Positions 38,233-52,144 are shown, counted from the first letter of the stretch. The stretch is DNA of 64,000 nucleotides from Saxidomus purpurata (GCA_022818135.1 JAFMSR010000017.1:17321905-17385904); one strand, 5' to 3'. The notes: generated by a model not told the origin, from the sequence alone. Made by a program: numbers and translations.

Positions 38233-39110
38233 TAGCTCAACTTTTTGAAGAAAATGGGAGCTATCCTACTTGTGTTGGCGTCAGCATCTCACCTTGGTTT
38301 AGTTTTTCATATAACCTCTTTTTTTCAAAGCCATTAGAGACACGGCTTTGAAACTAACAACATTAACTAAATGTCACTACCTCCATCAAAAGACAAGAGT
38401 ATGCTGTGAAGTTTTGTGTCCAAAATATGGCCCTTTTTCTACTTCGAAAGTACATTGAACTTGGTTAAAATTTCCATACCACTTCTCTATTTTCAAAACC
38501 ATTACATTTATTGTGTTGAAACCTACGATACTTGTTTCCCACCATTACCTCCATCAACAAACAAGAGTACATAACTCTGTGAAGGTTTCTGTCCAAATTA
38601 TGGCACTTTTTAGACTAATAAAATACATTGAATCTGGGTAAAATCCACTTAACCCTTTAAGATATTACTGTGTAACTTGGAATACTTATTTACATCGTAA
38701 TTTCCACCTGTAGGCAAGAGAAGGTAATTGTCAATGATTTAAAGAAAAAAAAGGCCCTTTATCAACATAGAATCTTGGTTAAGTTTTTGCACCACTCCAC
38801 TTTTTTACTTAACCATTTTAATAATTTTATTACAATAGATGTTAGAATACTTTGTTTACCATCATGATCCCCACATGTAGGCAAGAGAAGTTAACTCTTT
38901 CAAGAATTTCTTTTGAATTATGGCCCTTTGAGTTAGAATCTAAGTTAAGTTTTTTACTTGTTCACTTATTGATTTATCCATTTGAGATATTATTTTGAAA
39001 ATTGGAATACTTGTGTACCAACATGACACACACCATTCTGTAAGCAAGAGTAGATAAGTCTGTAAAAAATAATTTGTATTGTACTTATAAATTCTAATCA
39101 AAGTATTGTG
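38233..39110. repeat. Interspersed repeat, 'agctc...gggagctatcctac' family (D)
   Basis: Starts ttagctcaactttttgaaga then 'gggagctatcctact'. Repeats 'ggttaagtttt..cac' and 'tttgaaact...' units. The copy at 63536 to the window end has the same start. Confidence 0.7.
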
Positions 39111-40281
39111 TGCAACTGGCACTGCCATTAGAACAAATTATTAACAGCTTTAAAGTATCAATTTAAAACTTGCTGTTGTGTTTTGGATATCGAGCAATTA
39201 ATAAATTAAGTTAGATAACTCTTCACTTACTTTTACAGTCATGTTAACGCGCCAAGTGAACTGAAACTTATTCTGAAGTATCAATTTTATACCAAATTCA
39301 TTCCTTTAAAATCCAGACTTAATGTCATAACGAACGTCGTGAAAACTAAGTTACTATTCAGATATTGAATAGGGATAGTACTATTTGGGAAAAATCAGGA
39401 ATGACTTACATGATAATGATCATTTCTTTCATAGCTAACCGGTCTTTAACTGTTGATACAGTTAGGTACATCCGTACATTTACAAAAAATTACCTGACAT
39501 ATCATTTTACAGAATCATGTGAAATAGATTTTAATGTTTTAGCAGTGATGTCAAACATTTGATTAAGGCAACTGAGCTTTTCCATTATTTCCAGAAATCT
39601 TCTTAAAATAGACTGGTCCTGCATAATTAAGATGTTTTCTCCTACCTGTTGGCCACTGAGTATTTAAATCTTAAAAGATGAAATTAATTAACAAGCAAGC
39701 CAAAAAGAATCAAGTAACAGACTTTTCTTCAGAAGAATGTATCTGAACATAGTTATCGGACTGTGATGTAATTTGTAGGGTTACAGAAATATTTATGAGG
39801 TCACACTATGATGTCACTACTTCATGGAATAACTATGAAGTTTCATAGATTGATATTGTGTGGATCCAGCGCGTATTGTTAATTTTAGTTTATTTAAAAA
39901 TAATATGAGTACAGAACAAACTGTGTGATCCGTTTATGTATACAACATATGTTTGTAAGCTAAGGAGATATTTAGATATATTTTGGGTTAAGTGAATTGT
40001 TAACAGATGTGAATAAAGGTATCGAAGGACTAGCTTTGTTGTGAATAATTGATTCTTTTTTGTGTTGCAAGTGCTGCATTTTGCCTATGTAAAATATATT
40101 GTTTGATTTCTTCTCAAGAATGTTCAGTATAGGAATTGGTTGATGGAAAGTTACTCTTTGTATACAATTAAGTTAGACTAAATTATGTCGTGCTTTTAAC
40201 ACTGCAAAAACAGTATCAGATTCTATTTCTACAGAGACATTTTTATCTTTTTAATTAAATGTAATTTCATTCCTATTCCAG

Positions 40282-40505
40282 GTAGCCAGTATCAAGGGCA
40301 AGCTTTCCAAGAACAAAGCGCTGAGATTGATCCATCTAGGAAGTTTGTATGTACTTTGTGTGGGAAGGCATTCACCAGACCAAATCATCTTACAACACAT
40401 ATGCGGATTCATACTGGAGAGAAACCTTTTGAATGTCATATATGCGGCAGACGTTTTACACAGACATCTACACTGAAATCCCATATGATAACACATATGC
40501 GATGA
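40282..40505 (+). CDS. Alternative terminal exon 17: two C2H2 fingers
   Basis: Acceptor cattcctattccag (AG 40280-40281), then gt (Gly). No methionine before finger 1. The 73 residues have a Gln-rich leader, then finger 1 at 23-43 ([18 protein letters not shown], contacts R/N/H/T), linker TGEKPFE, finger 2 at 51-71 (CHIC, contacts Q/S/T/S) and tail MR. Finger 1 is shared with exons 19 and 20; the ECHIC start of finger 2 is shared with exon 20. AATAAA near 40889. Confidence 0.93.
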
Positions 40506-41311
40506 TAGTTATTCTCAATAACAAATTGATTGTAACATCGAAAGAATAATGGTTTCCTTGCTTTGATTGTCTCGAATCGACAAGGAAATGATTGTGTTCT
40601 GCACAGCTATACGAAGTCTATTTCAGTTAAATGAAGATTTAGGCAACTTTCTGGATGGAAATTATTTTATTTTATAAGTATATTACCTTATTAACAGCAC
40701 AATGACAGCATTGTGAAATAGTGTTGCTTCGGAAACTAGCAAAAATCCTTTGTTCCAGACTATCTCAGCTGTATTGGACTTTTAACAAGTTTGATGTTAC
40801 TGGATGCTTCATAGTTTGTATAGTGATGATAATTGATTCACATAATAGACATCAACCTTATTGTGAATGTAATGGTTATTCAATTTAATAAAGTTCTACA
40901 TATTGAGACCATATTGAACTTAATATATCCAGTTATGATATGGATGGGATTTTTATCCAGTTGGAAATTGGCCATTTTCTTCATAAAGGGTATTGGTAGG
41001 ATAATAGATTAGGGAGAGAATGTTTTAAAGCTTTATTTTGCTTTTGTGAAATGGTAGAATGCAGATAAAGTTTTTCAAAACTTTTCCTTTTCATGCAGCC
41101 TCACTGTGTAGGCGTCATTGTGGGGGTCTAAGCAATATATTGGCTTAAGTTTTTTTTCATGACAGTGCATATTTCTTTAAATGACGAATATATTATGTGT
41201 TACATAATGTTAATTGCTATTGTGTCACAATATGGCCTTGCAACTGTCAATATTCTATGTCATTAAACATGTTCAGAGGATCAAGTCACATAACTCTGAC
41301 TTTATTTTTAG

Positions 41312-41740
41312 CTCGCCCTAATTTCTCTAAGGGAGAATAATGCAAATTCCTGAAATTTTAAAGTGTTGGAATAGTCTCCATTTTCTTCCTTGGCATGCAG
41401 CATTGTCTTTTAGAAAACTTAAGATTTTTCTTCTCAGAAACCACAAGGCATAGAGCTTTGATGTTTAGCATGTAGCATTGCCTAGTGGACCTTTATCAAG
41501 ATTGTTTAAATCATGACCCCCTGGGTGTAGGCAGAACTTCAAAACTCTTCTTGTCTAGAACCATAAAACCCAGAGCTAAGATATTTGGAATGTAGCATAA
41601 TGTAGTGGTTCTCTATGAATATTGTTCAAATCGGAATCCTCCCACCGGTAAAATAAAATCCCTTTTGCTATTGTTGACCTTGTGTTATAATCAATGGTAG
41701 CCAGGTGAGAGATACAGCGCCACATTGGACCTCTTGTTAC
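41312..41740. repeat. 'tagtggacct' family repeat copy
   Basis: Starts tttagctcgccctaatttct, carries 'gcctagtggacctttatcaa' and 'aaccacaaggcatagagctt', and ends 'gccacattggacctcttgtt'. Same family as 7440-8100. Confidence 0.7.
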
Positions 41741-42299
41741 AAAAATGCACCACTGTTTGAGCCTAAAAAATATTTGAAGTTTTTCATGTAAAGTACTACA
41801 CATAATTGCCAAAACTACTGTTGATACTGAACTTGAACAGAGAATTCAAAAGTGGGAGTAACTGAACATTATCAACTTGTATTACCATACTATTGCTTTC
41901 ATCTTTGCAAAATTACCATTTTGGACTAAAAGTATTCAAGGGAAGTGAGAAGTTAAGTCTGTCACATTCTTGTTTGACTAAGCCGGGATAAAATGTCAGG
42001 GACATAATCATCATCATAAGCTCTTTACAGGAATTTTGTACACATAAAGTTCATAGCAACATGTATGGCAATAGAAAGTCAAGTCCCACTGTTCAAATAG
42101 AGATTAACAGTGTAATTAGTATAAGTACTATGTTGTCTAGTGAGTTTTGAAGCAGTCACGGTGGCCATTGGTTGTCCAATAATAGTCATTATTCACTTTG
42201 CCATGCCATAGTTGAAAATAACTGTAAAACTGTTAAACTCTTATTTACTTTCAAGATACATTGCTATACTGGTTTTATTGCAAATTGTAGTAGACTTAG

Positions 42300-43330
42300 T
42301 ATTCAAGGGAAGTGAGGGGAGTTAAGTCTGTCACATTCTTGTTTTGTCGGGGTCGGCGGTCGGCGGTTGGTGTGTTGATTTCCTTGTCCGGGATAATGAA
42401 TGTCCAGAGACATAAAGTCATGCATCATAAAGAAGTACATAGCTATAATAACCAATTACAGAGTTATTGCCCTTTTACGTCGAGCATAACTTAAAAAAAG
42501 TTGGAATTCAATACAAATGCCAAGGGGGGAAGCCCGGGGGGGGGGGGGGCAGTGCCCAAAAACCATAACTCCATCTTGACTAATTACAGAGTTATTGCCT
42601 TTGATACATTTCTTGTATCAAGGCATAACAGCAAGTCTACTAGCTGGAATTCAATCAACTTCTACAATGATCAACAACTCACAGGATGCAGGTACAAGAT
42701 TAACATTTCTATTTATGATTATTTATATACATTTTTTTTTTGGGGTTTATTTTTAAAATTTTGGTTTGGAAATAATACAATTTTATACAATGATCAAACA
42801 CATTGAGAGGAAGTGCAGTGCACAAGGCTACTAACATCTTTACAGGGGTTTTAATTATTGGCCTATATTACGTTTTTTTTTTTGGGGGAAAAATTGAAAA
42901 CAACAAGTTGGAATTCAATACAACTTCATACAATGGTCAAGCCAGTTGGAGGAAGTGCTGCACAGGAACTATAACTCCATCTTGACTCATTGGTTATACC
43001 CTTTGTTACTTTTCCTGTCCGTTGAAATATGCTTCAGGTTGGAATTCAATACAACTTCATACAATGCGCCAAGCAGCCAGTGGAGAGGGAGTGCAGTAAA
43101 GGAACCATAATTACATCTTGACTAAATACAGTGTTAATGCCCTTTGTTACTGCTTAATTTGATCAAAACTAGTTATCTTTACACTCATACAATGGTCAAG
43201 CACAATGAGAGGAACTGCTAAGAACAATACTGTTTTTAGTTTGTTTAACAAGGTTTTATGTGCTACAATGTGTTCAGTTTATAAAGCAATCCTTTTGGGG
43301 GTATTAATCACATTTAGTGATAGCTCTAGT
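42300..43330. repeat. Family C element with 'ggaattcaata' units
   Basis: Units with 'ttggaattcaatacaacttc', 'caatggtcaagc', 'gaggaagtgc' and 'cataactccatcttgac'. Two G-rich or T-rich homopolymer blocks (about 42536-42550, 42728-42742). Ends 'tcacatttagtgatagctct', the same end as 53260-54310. Confidence 0.8.
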
Positions 43331-43684
43331 TTCAATACCTTTATCGCATTGTTTTCACAAGTTCGACTAAGTTACCTAGTTGTGCAATGTGGACATTTTA
43401 TATGGTATAATTGTAGTGTACTGTTTTCAGTTCAAATTATGTAAGAGTAGCTTCCCTGATTAACTGTTTTGCATTTTATGTCAAGGTTTAATTGTGGTGT
43501 TGGATTTGATTTATGCCAATTTAAGACATCGTCAATTCTAAATACTTAAAAAAATGCCAGCATTTGGCACTGCAGATTTTAAGCGCCATATAGTAGAATG
43601 TGATAGCAGATGAATTGTGTTAAGAATATAGTAGTTCACAAGCTTGTTCTATATCAATAAAGCAGTTTTCTTATCTTGTTACAG

Positions 43685-43926
43685 GTTTGCTACATGGGAT
43701 GCCAGTGGCATCACTGGAACTGTCACCAAGCAAGAGGTTCCTATTGAAAAGAAATGAATGTAGTTGGTGCGGCAAAACATTTCCATGGCCTTCAGCTTTG
43801 CAGATACACATGCGGATTCACACTGGAGAAAGACCTTTTGTGTGCAACATTTGTGCAAAAACTTTCAATGCAAAACATCATCTGAAGACTCACATGCTTA
43901 CACATGAAAAGAACCAAATGATGTGA
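43685..43926 (+). CDS. Alternative terminal exon 18: two C2H2 fingers
   Basis: Acceptor ttatcttgttacag (AG 43683-43684), then gt (Gly). The 79 residues have a 24-residue leader, finger 1 at 25-45 ([18 protein letters not shown], contacts W/S/A/I), linker TGERPFV, finger 2 at 53-73 ([14 protein letters not shown], contacts A/H/H/T) and tail EKNQMM. A duplicate of exon 16; the two are separated by exon 17 of another group. A 19-bp repeat starts at the stop codon. Confidence 0.93.
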
Positions 43927-43970
43927 AAAGAAACTAATGTTGTGAAAAGAAACTAATGTTGTGAAAAGAC
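43923..43970. repeat. 19-bp tandem repeat at the exon 18 stop
   Basis: Unit gtgaaaagaaactaatgtt, two and a half copies beginning at the stop codon; looks like slippage in the new 3' UTR. Confidence 0.8.
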
Positions 43971-44802
43971 CCTAAAGTTTTGGAGATATAGCATGAAATC
44001 TATCAATGTCAATTTTTGTCCATTTCAAATTGCCTAACAGGCTTGTAACAGCAATGTATGCAAAAAGTTAATTTGAAAGAAAAGGAAAAGTAACATTCTA
44101 TTTGTTGTTTATAGTAAAAAAAAAACCACCTTAAGTAAAGTGACGGGTGTGGCAAGCATATCAGTTTTGATCTAGATCAAGTAGATAAAGATCACAGAAG
44201 GTGTTTTATGTAAGATTTACAATACGTTGTCAGATCGCTGAACAAGAGCAATAATTCTCTTGACTTTTCCATAAAGTTACAGGAATTTGACTTCTCCTGT
44301 CAAGAGACAAATAGGTGCTTTTTTTCAACACTTTTATTTTCTTAATTGTTCTGTTATTCCAACCAAAGAACTTACCATAGCTCAGAGTGGCTTATTAACT
44401 TGAAATCTTAATTGAAATCTATCACAGCTATAAGCACATGTATGTATAAAAGATGCAGAATGACATTTTAGCCAATTTTGATTAGTTTATATATTAACAG
44501 TTTCACTTATGGTCTGAGCTCATCAATTTAGTTGATCTGTGCTGAATTCTAATGGAAACTATGAAATTCCTAAATTCTAATAAAAGTAATCAGACGCTGA
44601 CTAGACTTCAGAGTTATTTCAGTTAAACCATTACGCAACCCATGTAGCATCATAATCAGTGAGTATTATTTTTGGACTAAGTCCAGTAGAGCTAATATGC
44701 CATTATGCTAGTTTGTCCACGCCCAAATAGCATGGGTTCATCGGCTATGGCACCAATAGGTAGCAGTTAATTCTCTTTGATGTCAGTCATTCTGTATTCT
44801 GC

Positions 44803-45838
44803 AAGTGCTCAAGGTGAGTTATTGTGACCGCCTGGTGTCTGTCCTCTGTCTGTCTATCCACACTTAAACTTATGTATGCAATAGAGGCTGTATTTTTCAC
44901 TGTATCTTCATGAAACTTGGTCAGAATGACTGCCTTGATAAAATTCAGGTCGAGTTGGAATATGAGTCATCTGCAGTCAAAAACTAGGTTAAAGGGTCAA
45001 ATCATAGAAAAACGTGTATGCAATAGAGGTTGCATTTTTTATTTGATCTTCATGAAACTTAGTCAGTATGATTACCTTGATGAAATATAGTTTGGGTTTG
45101 AATATGGGTCATCTTTGGTCGAAAACTAGGTCACCCAGTCAAATATAGAAAAAACCTTGTGTATGCAAAAGAGGTTGCATTTTTTATTTGATCTTCATGA
45201 AACTTAGTCAGTATGGTTGCCTTGATGAAATTCAGGTCAAGTTCAAATACGAGTCATCTGCAGTCAAAAACTAGGTTATAGGGTCAAATCATAGAAAACT
45301 TTGTGTATGCAATAGAGGTTACATTTTTCTTTATATCTTCATGAAACTTGGTCAGTATGATTGCCTTGATGAAATCTAGCTCAATTTCGAATACGAGTCA
45401 TTTGGGGTCAAAAACTAGGTCACTTGGTTGAATCATATTAAAAACCTTGTGTATGCAATTGAGGTTTCATTTTTTGTTGGATCTTCATGAAACTAAGTCA
45501 GTATGACTGTCTTAATGAGATTTAGGTTGAGTTTTAAAACCTTGTGTATACCATACAGGTGACATGTACAACCCAATCATCATGAAAATTGGTCAGAATG
45601 TTTGTGTGGATTACCTGGGATTAAAAACTAGGTCACCAGGTCAATTCTAAGGAAAAACTTGTTTGTACTTTAGAAGTCATATTTTATAGCAAATCATCAT
45701 GTGGATTGGTCAGGTTTGTCTTGTCAAGGTAAAACAGAATGTTGTGTTGATGATAGTTTACGATTGAAGTTTGGTCAAGTATGTCCAATAAGTAGGTCTC
45801 AGGTGAGAGATATAGGGCCATCTTGTCCCACTTGCTAG
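44803..45838. repeat. Family A repeat
   Basis: Starts ctcaaggtgagttattgtga, has repeated 'cttcatgaaacttggtcagt' and 'aaaaactaggtca' phrases about 150-160 bases apart, and ends 'aggtgagagatatagggcca'. Confidence 0.75.
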
Positions 45839-46039
45839 GCTTATGTGACTAAAAAGTTCAAAACAGAGAACAAAAGAATAGCCGCACAGCTGACAATTTT
45901 AGTATGTCTGTCTGTCCATCCACACAGAAATGACCTACTTGTGGGACTAAGTTAGGGTTTGAGAACAAAGGACTATTTCTGTGTCTTCTGTTGCAATTTT
46001 AAAAAAAAGTGTCAACAAAGACTTTATATTTAAAATGTT

Positions 46040-47380
46040 CTTTTCCTTGATAATGCGCTGCAGGACACAATATTCATTAAACTTTCATCAAACTTGCTCA
46101 GAAGGTTCCCAGCAACATGTTGATGATCTTTATTGTTTTTGAGGTCAGTGGGCCAAAGGTCAAGGTCACAGTGACATCTGTTAGATTTTCCTTGATAATT
46201 CTGCACAGGTCACAGTTTTCATTCAAAAAGGGCCAAAGGTCAAGGTCACAGTGACCCAAACTTTGAAAATCTTTTCCACTTAATATCTTTAGATCAATTT
46301 GACCTCGGTGTTCAAACTTCATAGGATGATTTGTCTTTCTGAGTAGGGGATCCCTATAGTTTTTGGGATCAGTAGGTCAAAAGAGAAGGTCACAGTAACC
46401 CAAACTTTGGAAATCTTTTCCGCTCAATATCTTGAGATCTATTTGACCCACAGTCTTCAAACTTCATAGGATAACTGGGCCTAATGAGAAGATGATCCCT
46501 ACTGTTTTAGGGTGCAATGACACAGTGACCTCTGTTAGCTTTTCCTAGATAACATTTTCATAGAACTTACTCAGTACATTCCAGTCAGATGGTTTAAGCA
46601 ATACTGGCCCTTTTGAGCCTCTATTTTAGTAAAATTAGCATGGAAGACAATTTCACACAATGTAATGGAATAGACACTGCTTATTCTCCTGAAAGCTTAA
46701 AGGCAAATTACTTAAGAAATGCACATAACTATTGATTATAGTGTCAGCAGAGCTAGCTTAATTCAAGTCCAGTCCAGTAGAGCTTATGGCCTGGTGGCTC
46801 AGTAGGTTGCCTGCAAGTGGGTCAAAGATCAAGTTCACAGTGACCCGAACTTTGAAAATCTTCTGCTCAATATCCTGAGATTTATATCACACACAGACTT
46901 CAAACCTCATAGGATGATTAGTCTTCCTACCGTTTTTAGGGTCAGTGGGTCAAAAGTCAAGGTCAGTGACCTCAGTTAACATTTGCTTAATAACACTACA
47001 GGTCACAATTCTCATTGAGCTTCATGAAAGTTGCTCAGAAGGCTGCATGCAACCTCTAGGTAATCCTTTGTTTACAGAGTCAGTGGATCATAATTATGTC
47101 AAGGTCACAGTGACCCAAACTTTGAAAATTATTTCCGCCCAATATTTTGAGATCTTATTATCAGCAAGAGTTTTCAATCTTCGTATGATGCGTGGTCTTT
47201 CAAAAGTAGATGAACACTAGTCCTAACTGTTTTTGGGGTCAGTGGGTCATGCATGGTCAAGGTCATAGTGACCTCTGTTAGCTTTTCTTTGATTACATTG
47301 CAAACTTTTTGCAAAACTAACTCAGAACAGTCCAGTCAGTGCAGCAGATGTTTCTAGTCTTGCCCTTGTGGGCCTCTTGT
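46040..47380. repeat. 'aaggtcacagtgaccc' repeat (F)
   Basis: Repeated 'ggtcaaggtcacagtgac', 'actttgaaaatcttttcc' and 'tcttcaaacttcataggatg' units, with spacing that varies because of indels. Ends 'ccttgtgggcctcttgtt'. Confidence 0.7.
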
Positions 47381-48149
47381 TCGCATGTAAAAGATTGGAT
47401 AAGATTGAATAAGTAGTTTGCTCATATGAGGAGCAGTGTACTATTGACTGACATGTTTTCTCTAGTTAATTTTAGTGAAAGCAGTGCTTTACAAAGGTGT
47501 AAAGCTACCTTACCATGGTTTTTGGAAAGTGCAACTTAACTTTAAGATCTCCACCAATCAATTAACAAGCTTGTCATCTTGATTGGTGTGCATTTAGCAC
47601 CGGATGAGACAGTTTTTAGTTTGACTGTTGGGAGAGTAAGGAGAACTATTGTAGTCTTTGCATCAGTGTCAGCAGTCGGACCAAGTGAGATTACTCTTGA
47701 CTGAATTTATTACAAATTACATAGAAATTTTGGTTAAATATTTGTGTGTAAGGTTCTATCACACATCTCAGTAAACCACTTATGGGATTTATTTAAAGAT
47801 ACAATATCAAAGAAGATGAAGTGTCAACAATTTCAAAGATCAACACATATCTTGAAATATGTCATAAAACATGATGATTTGGCAAGCAATGTTTTCTCAA
47901 ATTTCTAGCAACCATAGTAAAATAGTTACAAAAGTATATAGCAATTTAAAAAGACCTGTGTGGGGGTTTTTTTACCATAAATACTCGGCCATAAGTCTAC
48001 CAAATATGATCCCGAAATTCCCTTTTAAAAGCTTAATGGACTTATGGCCATGTTTTAAAAAAAAGTCATTTTCCATGGTAGCATTTGGGTAATAAGCTAG
48101 TGAACAGATATGATAATATTCTTTAATAGACTATGAGATGTTTTAATTG

Positions 48150-48420
48150 AAGAGATATATCTTCCCCACATAACAGGGGGAGACATGTTACTGTTGTAGG
48201 TCCTGTTTGTCCCACTTAATATCACAACAATTTTCAATCGGGGACAACTTTGGCCAGGATTTTCAAACTTTGTAGATGCTTTGTCATTGCTTGTCGATTT
48301 CTGTTTATCATCTGTAAGTTTAAAGACCCTAAGGAGTGTACAAAGTAGGATTGCAAGGGGAATAACTGTTATAGTATCTATTGCTTCTTCACCATCTGTA
48401 TCCCTTTGAACTTTATAACC
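48150..48420. repeat. Possible repeat fragment with 'cccca...gggg' hairpin
   Basis: 'cttccccacataacaggggg' resembles the hairpin start of family C, followed by 'gtcccacttaatatcacaac'. Partial; the overlapping minus-strand open frame has no domain. Confidence 0.4.
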
Positions 48421-48606
48421 CATAGATATGTGAGTAATGAATTACCTTCAATAATAGATCTTTCTGTTTCAAATACAACAAATGTACACTGGTATATGGT
48501 ACATGTATATTGAAAAACCACTTTTCTGTTACACATAGCAAAAATAAAGGGAAGTAATAGAAATGTAAACGTAAGCGTTTTTTAAATAGAGAGATTTTTT
48601 AAATAC

Positions 48607-48628
48607 TATATATATATATATATATATA
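48607..48628. repeat. (TA)n microsatellite
   Basis: About eleven TA dinucleotides between aaatac and aatatg. Confidence 0.9.
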
Positions 48629-48761
48629 ATATGTTGTCCTACAGTTTATTACAAATATGATAGAATGTATTTGCCTTGTTTACCTTCTCATATTGTCACA
48701 TGAAGTTGACCATTTAATGTTTTAGCAACAAATCTATAATTGTTTTCTTAAATCGTTTCAG

Positions 48762-48991
48762 CTTCACTTCTGAGTGACGACCAGGCGCTTCTGTACCAAA
48801 CACAATCTGATCCATACAAGAAGTTTATCTGTAACATATGTTATAAAGGATTTACACGACCAAACCATCTAAACATACACATGCGTATACATACAGGAGA
48901 GAAACCATACGAGTGTACTGTCTGTGGAAAAAGATTCAGTGCCAATTCTGCTCTTCGGAAACATATTGTTATTCATATGGCAGATATTTAA
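48762..48991 (+). CDS. Alternative terminal exon 19: two C2H2 fingers
   Basis: Acceptor ttaaatcgtttcag (AG 48760-48761); the split codon ends in ct (Ala with a G donor base). No methionine before finger 1. The 75 residues hold finger 1 at 23-43 ([18 protein letters not shown], contacts R/N/H/I), linker TGEKPYE, finger 2 at 51-71 (CTVC, contacts A/S/A/K) and tail MADI. The leader end D-P-x-x-K-F matches exon 17 (DPSRKF), which supports their common origin. The frame at 48924-49181 is a shadow. Confidence 0.93.
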
Positions 48992-51900
48992 AGTCAGCTT
49001 ATTCGTTAGGAAGGTCAATGGTTATAAAATGTTCTGTATTAAAGTTTCAAAAAGAGCCCATTTTAAAAATTGGAAGAGATTGTTTGTAGACAAAACGTTA
49101 TTTTGTCCTAGGCTTTCAACAACCACTAGTATGCATATTCGAGATTGGTTTAAAGTAGAAGAAGGCTGGACTGAAATTTAAACATCTAAGCCACAAGAAA
49201 GACAACAGATGTGCAGTGATGTAGGGGGAGGTAGAGGGTCGGTGTTAAACATGAAAGTGAAAGGCTAGTCAGAAAATAATTTGACTTTAAATTGAAGAAC
49301 TTGCTTATAGGAACACATTGTTGAAAGAATTTCAATTAAATGTGAACATTTGGAACATGTTGTGTTTTGTGCTTTAAGGACAACAACTATCGTTAACTGG
49401 CTAATGACTTAAGTTGAACCAAGTTTTGGGGCCTAGTGCAACATCTACGCATTTCATTACCATGACCACTAGGAGTCCATGTTAGACGTGCAAGAAGATC
49501 TGCTAAGCACCCTCCGTTGTATTTGCCAACTTTATGAAAAAAGTCCACAATCCGGAAATCAGTTTGAAACAATCTTTGTGGATAAGCCATATGATATTGT
49601 TGAAACAAAACAAAGTACAAACAAACTGAACCGTAATCTTCTCTGTGATGAGGAAGAATTTGCTATCCTACGGCTGTAAAACCTTTCTTGCAGTGCACCA
49701 GAAAGTGTAGTAACTGCATTGACTTTTGATAACGTACTGTGTATAGTGCCAGATACAGTAACTCTTGTAGTACATAAGTTCAGAAACATACGTACGTTGA
49801 TGTAAAATAGCTCTTTTATCATGTAACATGGGACTGTTTTTACTTGGAGTATAATCCTACTATTTCTGTGTGTGAAAGAAAAAAATATACATGGCTATAT
49901 TTGTTCAAATAACCTTTTTTTATATAGAAGGGATATTATAGGTGATTAAACCTTGTTTACTTGGTGTATTTTGTTTAAAAATAACTACAATGAACATCTT
50001 GGCTAGCAAAAGGTATAACATTATAATTATGTTTGTATAAAGCTAAATTGAACAACACCGTTTTCTCATCAAATAAACTATGTTCTATTTTGGCGAAGTG
50101 AAAGAAGGTAAACCAGAGACACATGAATTATATCATGGTGTGATGTTGCAAGAAACAGGAAAGTGTATCATTAGGTCAAAGTTCAAGATCACATTTTGAA
50201 GTTGATTGTGGATGATGTAATGATATTTCAACAGTTTTCAGTTATATAATGGCAGTCTATAATTCTCATTATTTTCTGGAATTGTGTACAAGTACAACCC
50301 ATTCCTTTCAAGTAACTGAAAACTTCCCCACTTGAAATTGAAAATGAGGAGATTAAATTTTACATGAATTTGTCCATTGGAATCGTATCAAGACCATGGC
50401 TATACTCAACCGTCTGGAAATAGGCACAATTCTACTCCATTTTCCCCAAGTGATAAGTTGAACAGTTTGAAGGTCAATAGCTATAATCATAGAAGCGCAG
50501 GTCTTATTTTAATTTTAACCTTTTTATTTCTAACCAAGATATTCATAGAAATTTAAATACGAATGGTTAACTTCAGATCCCTTTTTAGAACCCCAAAGAT
50601 ATGTTTCTAGAAGTTTCTGTCAAACCTGTGCTTTGTTGACACCTTATTAATGGGGATTCCCACTGAAGTTCAGAATGCACTGCTAACTAGTGTTTTTGTC
50701 AGCAAATCTCCTAGAGCTTTTAATCTGTTTCATGGGGAATTTGTTTTTACTAGGTGCAAAATTAATGTCATTTTGTTTTCAGGGTTGTATACTATGTAAT
50801 AAACTGACCCTGTTATTTTTATGGGTGGGGTAGACTAGACAAAAATACACAAAACTGTTGACACATTTTTGGTGAGCTGTTTTTTTCTTAAAAATACAGG
50901 AAAAAATTAAATATTCTATATATCCCTGGCGTTTTAAGGTTGATTCCAAAATAGCAGATGTCAAATAGCAGACGAATAGGAAAACATATGTTGTAAATTG
51001 TTTCTTTTTGAAATTCGTTAAATATTCTGCATTGATGTAGTAGAAAATTAAATAACCTTTTTATGTAACATGTTATCAATATTTCATGAGGGTGAGTTTA
51101 AAAAAGCAACAGCACCAAAGTCTTATGTCTCAGACTGCAACTATTGTTTGAACGAGGATAATCTTCGAGTGATAAAGACGGGAGTTTGGTCAAACTACAT
51201 ACAAAAACAACAATAGAACAAATTAAGAAGGAGTACATTTGTATATACATAATGGAAAAATAATAACTGCATTACATTTGTTAATATTTTCCCTTTATAT
51301 CATTTTGCTGTGTTTGGCATAACGAAAAAAACCAAAACAGAAATATATCTGTGCAGGTTGCATGCTAATTAAAGTGATAGTACCCTTCAATTGATAATCG
51401 CAATTTAATGTAATACATTTTAGACCATTGGTTTAGTATCATTTAAAAACAAGCATTGCGAAAGTTATAGCTAAATAACATAAATAGATCTATACACAAT
51501 AGTTTTGTTCAAATTGAACATACATATAGTTGAAAAATTACAAAATATTTTTTGACCCGCTGGGTCATAAAATGATTTTTCATTAATTTGATATGATAAA
51601 TTTGTGTTTGCATACACTAGTGCAAGAAATTGTTGAGCATATCTTATTTTCTTATAATTTTCTAAACATATTTCATGTTTTAAGAACTTTTCTTGACCGT
51701 ATACTTTTTCTGGTCATTTTGAGCAGTATTATAGCTTTAAAGAATCTTACACGGAAGTTAACGTCATAAGAGTATTCCCCTACCTTTCATCATTGTTGAA
51801 CTGTTCAGATAGCATTTCTGCAAACTAATAAATTTTCTAATATTATTTGTGTTACCTTTTGATGTTTCATTATTGCTTTGTCGGGAGTGGGATTTCCCCT

Positions 51901-52144
51901 GGATTTTTTTTTCAATGATATTGCAAAAAATAAATGACGCTGGCTTTTTCATGAATGAGCGACAAAATTAAAAATAAAAGCATGTATGCGTCAGCATTGA
52001 TTTAGACTTACCAGAACACACTTCTATCATTGTTCTATCCCTTAATTTATTATGTATATTTGAGTAAATAACATACTAATAAGATTTGAATATTTGCTTG
52101 GTAACTAACATTGAATAAAGCTCATCATTTGGTTTTCATTTCAG
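48992..52144 (+). other. Intron, exons 19 to 20
   Basis: AT-rich; an AATAAA lies near 50073. A possible fragment of the MITE of 21461 ('aaagtgatagtacccttcaa') occurs at about 51372. No exon or well-defined repeat. Confidence 0.5.

Larger units (their letters stand above)
37575..40281 (+). other. 3' UTR and intron, exons 16 to 17
   Basis: Contains a LINE fragment on the minus strand (37618-37872) and a family D repeat (about 38233-39110). AATAAA near 38208. The rest is featureless. Confidence 0.55.
40506..43684 (+). other. 3' UTR and intron, exons 17 to 18
   Basis: AATAAA near 40889. A repeat fragment of the 'tagtggacct' family lies at about 41312-41740 and a family C element at about 42300-43330. 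All open frames here are repeat sequence. Confidence 0.55.
43927..48761 (+). other. Intron, exons 18 to 19
   Basis: Nearly 5 kb dominated by repeats at about 44803-45838 (family A), 46040-47380 (family F) and 48150-48420. No hidden finger exon on either strand. Confidence 0.55.

Noticed and set aside
44803..47380. Possible hidden finger exon in the longest 3' gaps
   Set aside because: Searched for C-X2-C and H-X3-5-H with a TGEKP-type linker on both strands; only repeats found.
48097..48423. 108-residue minus-strand open frame
   Set aside because: Overlaps a repeat-like segment and shows no domain; probably chance.
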